Source of the DNA: Candidatus Melainabacteria bacterium
GTDB taxonomy: Bacteria; Cyanobacteriota; Vampirovibrionia; 2-02-FULL-35-15
Direction of reading: 5' to 3'
Assembly: GCA_023250175.1 (NCBI GenBank)
Contig: JAHFBD010000073.1
Coordinates: 1-9,748 of the forward strand
DNA length: 9,748 bases
Shown piece by piece: positions 6,256-9,748 of this stretch. The position numbers and the translations under genes were made by a program. Numbering within the stretch: the stretch's first letter is position 1; every line of letters begins with the position of its first letter. The notes under the pieces were generated by a model. It was given only the letters and a program-made list of their open reading frames with translations. It ran no database searches and had not been told where the DNA came from.

Positions 6256-6939
6256 ATGAAAACCAAGCAAGTGTGTCAAGTAATCACTACTACACCAAAG
6301 CTAAAAGTAAAAACTAATTCTGTACCTGTGTTGGTTAGAAAAAATGTATCAAATGTTTTTGCAGAAAAAGTACAAGAAGAGCTGAATATAATTCCAGAGC
6401 ATATTAAATATGAACTTGCATATTATAATTATAAAATTGTTGTTTGTAGAATGTTAGTAGAGGAATATCCAGAGTTAAAAGGAGAAAAACCAAGAGGATG
6501 GTCTTCTGGTACATGGTCTAGTGCATCAGGAATTTATTTTCAAGAAGAAAGAGAAATTATAGTTGCTGAAAAATTTATAAATTATTACACAAGGGGATTA
6601 AATAATCAAAAGAAGCCTGGTTGTATCTTAAGACATGAAATGGGTCATGCTGTAGATAAAGTATTTGGTAAATTATTTACTCCCTTATCAGAGACAAGAG
6701 CTTTTAAGCTTGCATATAATAAGGATAAAGAATACATAGAATCTCTACAATTATCTAAACAAAAACAGTTGTCATACTATCTCCAAGATGGAAATAGTGG
6801 TAAAGAAGAAGCATTTGCAGAAACATTTGCAAACCTTTTAGGTGGTGGAGCCGATGTAATATCAAATGATTGCTTCTCAAAGTATTTTTCTAATGTTAGA
6901 GAGTTTGTTAATGATAAAGTCTTAGCTGCTAATTTGTAG
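6256..6939 (+). CDS. Zinc metallopeptidase resembling the lethal factor / Pro-Pro endopeptidase catalytic domain
   Basis: The 227-residue protein has a zincin active site RHEMGHAVDK at 126-135, with His127 and His131 as zinc ligands and Glu128 as catalytic base. A second conserved block, KEEAFAETFANLL (183-195), follows. Glu185 is the likely third ligand by comparison with the NEAEFFAEAF segment of anthrax lethal factor, and the tyrosines at 174-175 recall the catalytic tyrosine just before that ligand. The C-terminal FSNVREFVNDK also parallels the end of that domain (ATLF-like, peptidase M34 group, which includes clostridial Pro-Pro endopeptidases). Those relatives are secreted, but here no signal peptide is visible; residues 1-35 are basic and probably disordered. 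The substrate is unknown. It is a single gene with no immunity or secretion partner beside it. The metallopeptidase call is strong; the subfamily is probable. Confidence 0.85.
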   Translation: MKTKQVCQVITTTPKLKVKTNSVPVLVRKNVSNVFAEKVQEELNIIPEHIKYELAYYNYKIVVCRMLVEEYPELKGEKPRGWSSGTWSSASGIYFQEEREIIVAEKFINYYTRGLNNQKKPGCILRHEMGHAVDKVFGKLFTPLSETRAFKLAYNKDKEYIESLQLSKQKQLSYYLQDGNSGKEEAFAETFANLLGGGADVISNDCFSKYFSNVREFVNDKVLAANL

Positions 6940-7002
6940 CTTAACAAAACTAAGCCAATATAAGATTCACATTTTTATTTTACAAACCATCAATACTCCA
7001 AC

Positions 7003-7383
7003 TTAATTTATCTTTTGTGGTTTATAAGTCTTAGTTACAACTTGTCCAATGATTGATAAAATCTGCCCTACAACTTTTGATGTGAAAATAGGATCAGAAA
7101 CTCCTTTCTGGGCTAATAGCTTTCCAATTCTACTATTTGCTTCTGCCTTATTTCTTTCATTGATTAATACTTCATAATTCACTTTTTTATTTCCACAACC
7201 TGTGCCACTTGTTTCTAATACAGTTAAGTCACCGTTAGTATTTAGGGAAATACAGTAAGATTCATTGTGTGCATAATTTTTATGAAAATAAACAGTTATG
7301 TGTTCTGTAGTTTGTGCACATAGTGGGTGCTTGCAACAGATTAAAAGTTGAATCAGTAAAAAACTAATAAAATATTTTTTCAT
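7003..7383 (-). CDS. Small exported protein of unknown function
   Basis: I do not recognise this protein. Its N-terminus (MKKYFISFLLIQLLICC) is a clear signal sequence with a positive start and a hydrophobic core at about residues 4-17. Cleavage could follow LCA at 21-23. The cysteines at 16-17 might instead be lipidated, but the preceding residues fit the lipobox poorly. The mature part of about 100 residues is polar, with Cys44 and Cys63 able to form a disulfide, and ends with an amphipathic stretch (KVVGQILSIIGQVV) and a basic tail. I chose ATG 7383 because it begins the signal peptide exactly; a GTG three codons upstream (7392) is possible. Neither has a good Shine-Dalgarno sequence. It is convergent with the metallopeptidase gene (63-bp gap) and divergent from the gene at 7641. 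Confidence 0.75.
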   Translation of the reverse strand: MKKYFISFLLIQLLICCKHPLCAQTTEHITVYFHKNYAHNESYCISLNTNGDLTVLETSGTGCGNKKVNYEVLINERNKAEANSRIGKLLAQKGVSDPIFTSKVVGQILSIIGQVVTKTYKPQKIN

Positions 7384-7411
7384 CTTGTACACTTTTTGTT
7401 TTTACCTACCA

Positions 7412-7441
7412 CCGGTTTTTTCGCTGTGCTCCCAAAATCGG
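7412..7441. repeat. Imperfect hairpin in the 5' region of the small exported protein gene
   Basis: CCGGTTTT (7412-7419) pairs with AAAATCGG (7434-7441) over 8 positions with one G-U pair on the plus strand, around a 14-base loop. It lies 29-58 bases upstream of the minus-strand start codon in a locally GC-richer patch. It could fold in the leader RNA or be chance; no T tract follows it on either strand at terminator spacing. Confidence 0.25.
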
Positions 7442-7551
7442 CTTTCTAGAGTGCTTCCAATCTGTCATTTATAATACATTACGATTTTACCGAGTTTTTA
7501 TAATTTGGGGGATAAAATCTTACCTTATAAGTTATTTACTGAAAAATATTA

Positions 7552-7600
7552 CACTAGCTAGATAGTAACCACAATAATACTCATTGTTAAAATGCTAGTG
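7552..7600. repeat. Inverted CACTAGC / GCTAGTG pair around the 7641 promoter
   Basis: CACTAGC (7552-7558) and GCTAGTG (7594-7600) are perfect inverted copies with 35 bases between them. The second copy lies inside the -35/-10 spacer of the candidate promoter and the first lies upstream of it, an arrangement seen with paired operator sites. No regulator gene is visible nearby. Confidence 0.3.
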
Positions 7601-7612
7601 ATAAGTTATATT
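7584..7612 (+). promoter_or_regulatory. Candidate sigma70-type promoter for the gene at 7641
   Basis: TTGTTA (7584-7589) and TATATT (7607-7612) are separated by exactly 17 bp and match the -35 and -10 consensus at 4 of 6 and 5 of 6 positions. Transcription would start about 20 bases before the ATG, leaving the strong ribosome site in the leader. This is the best promoter candidate in the window. Confidence 0.5.
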
Positions 7613-7626
7613 GATCTTAATTTAAA

Positions 7627-7633
7627 AGAGGAG
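7627..7633 (+). promoter_or_regulatory. Strong ribosome binding site of the gene at 7641
   Basis: AGAGGAG ends 7 bases before ATG 7641 and fixes that start. Together with the promoter just upstream it suggests efficient expression. Confidence 0.75.
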
Positions 7634-7640
7634 CAAGTCT

Positions 7641-8099
7641 ATGAAACCTACCGCAGTAAGTTCAACACAAACATTACCAAGAAATATTTTTAACAGCTCA
7701 ATCCCAAAAATACTCAAACCATTAAACGAGATAATAAGTAAACGCACACTTAGCGGAAGTGAGGGATTTAATATCTGGGATGAAGAGGGGTATGGTGTGA
7801 GTGGACACTCATGGCACCCCTGGATTAATAATAGTGTTGATGATAATTATATGGGCATTGAAATTTCTTGTTATATAGATACACGTCCAATACAAGGACT
7901 ACCAAATCTAAGATTTAATTTGCAAGGCTTAGCCCTCAAAGTAAGTATGGCTGGTTTAAATAAAGAATTTCTTGCACCCTTTGATAAAGATGGAACAGCC
8001 AAGCTTGAGATGTTACCAAGTGGAGCATATTCACTTGAAGTAGTTTCTCTCACATCAAGTAAATTACAAAACTCTAAGCAGTTATTGGTAGTAAAATAA
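7641..8099 (+). CDS. Unrecognised protein with a probable C-terminal beta-sandwich
   Basis: The 152-residue product has no signal peptide or membrane segment. Residues 1-40 are serine/threonine/proline-rich and basic, then a tryptophan/histidine patch (GHSWHPWINNSVDD, 55-68) precedes a strand-rich region from about 72 to 151. The tail FDKDGTAKLEMLPSGAYSLEV (114-134) has the 'D-G-x-A-x-x-x-L-P-x-G-x-Y-x-L-x-V' pattern common in transthyretin-like or carboxypeptidase-regulatory beta-sandwiches, so such a small domain is inferred. The ATG is fixed by a strong Shine-Dalgarno sequence and a good promoter lies upstream. The gene is convergent with the ATP-grasp gene, with 12 bp between stop codons, and divergent from the small exported protein gene. 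No function can be stated. Confidence 0.78.
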   Translation: MKPTAVSSTQTLPRNIFNSSIPKILKPLNEIISKRTLSGSEGFNIWDEEGYGVSGHSWHPWINNSVDDNYMGIEISCYIDTRPIQGLPNLRFNLQGLALKVSMAGLNKEFLAPFDKDGTAKLEMLPSGAYSLEVVSLTSSKLQNSKQLLVVK

Positions 8100-8111
8100 G
8101 CTTTGTCTTCT

Positions 8112-9074
8112 CTAGGCTCGACTAACAATACTCTTAGCAAATGTTATTGCACTGTCAGACTTTACTCGAAAGAACAACTCTGGCTCAACTCCTTCACATT
8201 CTGATAGTAGATATTGGTTTTTTGTCTCTATAAAATCACACCTTAAATATAAGGGGATATATTTATCATGCTCTTTGTTTAGATATTTTGTCTTAAAGGC
8301 TTGTAATATTTTAAGATATACTTTACTTGCATATTTAATTAAACTGTCTTGTGGCTCAATAAAATTTAAACTTCCGCCCTGCTCAGCTTGAACTAATATG
8401 CTACCGTCTCCTGGTTTTTTATGAATAGCATGACTGTACTTACCATTAATAAAAATCAAGGACCATTCACCATTAGTTTTAATTTCCTGAATAAATGGCT
8501 GCAGTAAATAAGATTCCTGGTTAATTAGTTCTTTAAAACCAGGATCAAACTCTATAGCTTTGTTTATAGAATTAATAAATTGCAAACCTTTACCAGCAGC
8601 TGAATAACATGGTTTAAGTATAAAGGGACCGTGATTAGTAAAAATCTCTTCAAGAGAAATATTTTTATCGTGATTAATAATTTCTGTTGGTACAATTGCA
8701 ATGTTTTCCTTTTCTAGGTCTTTTAAATATTGTTTGTTAATGAGCCATAACATAAAGTCAATATTGTTTTCTGTTTTGATTTCATTATCCTTTAAATAAG
8801 TAAGCCAATCAATAAAACTTAGTCTAAGCTCCTGTGTGTCCATATAGTCCCAAGGAGATCTCATAATTAGCAGATCAGAATTTTTTAGCTCCTGAATATT
8901 TCTTTCACCCCAGATAACTGCTTTAACGGTTGCACCAAGATCTCTAAGAGCATGAACTGCTAGCTGATCGTCAGGTGTAAACGGTGGTTCGCTTGGAATA
9001 AAGTCTGGTTCAGCTACTGTGGGAAAATACTTTCCTAATGTGCTTTCTTTACATGTAATAAACCTAATATTCAT
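8112..9074 (-). CDS. ATP-grasp domain ligase, RimK / O-ureido-D-serine cyclo-ligase type
   Basis: The 320-residue protein shows the ATP-grasp plan: an N-terminal segment with DDQLAVHALRDLGATV (35-50) and RSPWDY (72-77), then NKQYLKDL (113-120), the ATP-binding FILKPCYSAAGKGLQF (151-166), LQPFI (191-195), GEWSLIFINGKYSHAIHK (202-219), and LRCDF (277-281). The metal-binding SECEGVEPELFF lies at 291-302. The DDxLxxALxxxG, R-S-x-W-D-Y and GE-SL-FI-G--SHA-x-K pattern is that of the group containing DcsG of cycloserine synthesis and many uncharacterised ligases forming amide-type bonds via an acyl phosphate. The substrate is unknown and no amino-acid, lipid or peptide partner gene is adjacent. ATG 9074 is preferred over TTG 9083 because the family motif begins there; neither has a Shine-Dalgarno sequence. 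The superfamily is secure, the subtype probable. Confidence 0.9.
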   Translation of the reverse strand: MNIRFITCKESTLGKYFPTVAEPDFIPSEPPFTPDDQLAVHALRDLGATVKAVIWGERNIQELKNSDLLIMRSPWDYMDTQELRLSFIDWLTYLKDNEIKTENNIDFMLWLINKQYLKDLEKENIAIVPTEIINHDKNISLEEIFTNHGPFILKPCYSAAGKGLQFINSINKAIEFDPGFKELINQESYLLQPFIQEIKTNGEWSLIFINGKYSHAIHKKPGDGSILVQAEQGGSLNFIEPQDSLIKYASKVYLKILQAFKTKYLNKEHDKYIPLYLRCDFIETKNQYLLSECEGVEPELFFRVKSDSAITFAKSIVSRA

Positions 9075-9171
9075 AGATGACAAACAATATTTTTCTCTTA
9101 ATTATTTTACTATAGTTTTAATACTTAACTTAAGTTGGCTGGTTGTAAGAAATTATTTATATCCTGATATC

Positions 9172-9441
9172 TCAAAATCCTTGCCTTCGAAGCTCATCCC
9201 ATTTTGCTTGTCTCTCTTTAGGAATAAGTTTTTCCAAGAAATCATTTAGTTCATCTAAGCAATCAATTTTTTTGCTAACAGGTAATTTTTATATTTTAAT
9301 AGTTCATTAATATCGTAATCATAGTTGTCCTCAATGAACCAATCTTTCCTTTTATTTTCCAAATTCTTTCTCCATAATTTGCTTCAAGATCTTTATATCA
9401 TATAAGTCTCTATCTCTTCCTGAGATTTCTTTCAATTTCTA
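9172..9441 (-). pseudogene. Frameshifted remnant of an unrecognised gene
   Basis: Reading the minus strand, three overlapping open stretches give coherent protein-like sequence only if the frame changes twice. The first, 9438-9355, contains LKEISGRDRDLYDIKILK. The second, 9383-9258, contains KDWFIEDNYDYDINELLKYK. The third, 9288-9175, contains IDCLDELNDFLEKLIPKE and ends at TGA 9174-9172. The first and third share a frame. The shifts fall near GGAAAATAAAAGG (9360-9348) and at a run of seven A (9273-9267). The charged, helix-rich tail looks like real coding sequence, and the GRDRDLYDI segment recalls nucleotidyltransferase-type proteins, though this is weak. Upstream of 9441 the frames are further broken and no start is found. 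Decay is the likeliest reading; assembly errors in homopolymers are an alternative. Confidence 0.45.
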
Positions 9442-9591
9442 ATATTATTCTTCTGAAGAAATGCATTATAAAAATACTATCAAATATTTGAAAATTACAA
9501 GTCCTACATTAGTAAGGAATGCTAATAATACTTGATTAATTACTCTTAACCATGTTATCTTCGGGAGACATTTTCTTCTTAGGGAGGTTTT
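9442..9591. other. Non-coding stretch upstream of the lipoprotein gene
   Basis: I see no credible gene here. On the minus strand it may hold a more decayed front part of the remnant ending at 9172 (for example a short stretch reading FYNAFLQKNN), and on the plus strand it must hold the promoter of the gene at 9592. I could not pick a promoter with confidence. The only clear signal is the ribosome site AGGGAGG at 9581-9587. Confidence 0.4.
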
Positions 9592-9748
9592 ATGAATATA
9601 ATTCAAAAACTAACAGTAGCTTTAGCATTATCATTACCGGTTGTTGGAGTAGCTTGCAATTCAGGAGGTCCAAACAAAAGGCTTGAGATTTCTTTACAAG
9701 AGCTTGGAAAATCCATTTCTAAAATTGATTCATTTGATGAAAATGGTG
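9592..9748 (+). CDS. 5' end of a probable lipoprotein gene (truncated by window)
   Basis: A strong Shine-Dalgarno AGGGAGG (9581-9587) precedes ATG 9592, and the frame is open to the window edge for 52 codons. The N-terminus MNIIQKLTVALALSLPVVGV has a short basic start and a hydrophobic core, followed by VACNSGG. Cys22 is therefore the probable lipidated residue, although glycine at -3 is less usual than leucine. After the cysteine comes a glycine/asparagine-containing linker and a polar, helix-prone segment (RLEISLQELGKSISKIDSF). An exported, membrane-anchored protein is inferred; its function cannot be judged from the visible part. It is divergent from the ATP-grasp gene and the decayed remnant. 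Confidence 0.8.
   Translation, partial: MNIIQKLTVALALSLPVVGVACNSGGPNKRLEISLQELGKSISKIDSFDENG

Noticed and set aside
6939..6955. GCTTA...TAAGC hairpin after the metallopeptidase gene as a terminator
   Set aside because: The stem has only 5 bp with a 7-base loop, and the nearest T-rich run is some 20 bases away, so it does not fit an intrinsic terminator.
7003..7392. GTG start at 7392 for the small exported protein
   Set aside because: ATG 7383 begins the signal peptide exactly with MKK. The three extra codons add nothing and have no ribosome site.
7421..7475. Two similar GTGCT(C/T)CCAA segments as a direct repeat array
   Set aside because: Only two imperfect short copies with gaps between them; too weak to distinguish from chance.
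9075..9083. TTG start at 9083 for the ATP-grasp protein
   Set aside because: A rare start codon without a ribosome site; ATG 9074 directly precedes the family-like N-terminus.
9019..9249. A 76-codon plus-strand frame overlapping the ATP-grasp gene start and the decayed remnant
   Set aside because: It is antisense to well-supported coding sequence, hydrophobic by frame composition, and has no ribosome site.
1..9748. A linked multi-gene defence, toxin-antitoxin or biosynthetic system
   Set aside because: No two adjacent genes share a strand, no known partner pairs are present, and the recognised functions are unrelated. The window does not support a system call.

Overview
This is an AT-rich bacterial chromosomal segment (about one third G+C by eye) using the standard code. 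It carries ten intact or window-truncated protein genes, one short decayed gene, one nested palindromic repeat, and no rRNA, tRNA, CRISPR, transposase or phage gene that I can see. Signal peptides, a possible lipoprotein at the right edge and a membrane-anchored prohibitin-like protein suggest an ordinary bacterium, probably with a Gram-negative-type envelope. The sequence does not fix the taxon. A low-GC environmental lineage with many unrecognised proteins (for example a Melainabacteria-like or similar uncultured group) is only a guess.

Layout from left to right: the 3' end of an unrecognised + gene (1-166); argG, argininosuccinate synthase of the long E. coli-like type (220-1542, -); an orphan 350-residue protein (1709-2761, +); a prohibitin/SPFH protein (2927-3892, -); a 302-bp gap holding a 78-bp nested inverted repeat with a Neisseria dRS3-like core (4046-4123); a DUF3445/heme-dependent oxidative N-demethylase-like protein (4195-5268, +); a CysQ-like bisphosphate nucleotidase (5271-6095, -); a small metallopeptidase resembling the lethal factor/Pro-Pro endopeptidase group (6256-6939, +); a small exported protein (7003-7383, -); a protein with a probable C-terminal beta-sandwich (7641-8099, +); an ATP-grasp ligase of the RimK/O-ureido-D-serine cyclo-ligase type (8112-9074, -); a frameshifted gene remnant (about 9172-9441, -); and the 5' end of a probable lipoprotein gene (9592 onward, +).

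All ten spaces between intact genes join genes on opposite strands, so there is no operon in the window and each gene should be transcribed alone. Convergent pairs are packed tightly (2 and 12 bp between stops at two junctions), while divergent gaps are longer and hold the candidate promoters. The genes do not form an obvious pathway: arginine synthesis, phosphoadenosine recycling, a heme-protein oxidase, a protease and an ATP-grasp ligase sit side by side without their usual partners. I find no convincing multi-gene undescribed system. The most interesting single items are the lethal-factor-like metallopeptidase, the solo N-demethylase-like heme protein, the solo ATP-grasp ligase, the nested repeat, the decayed gene and the strict strand alternation.
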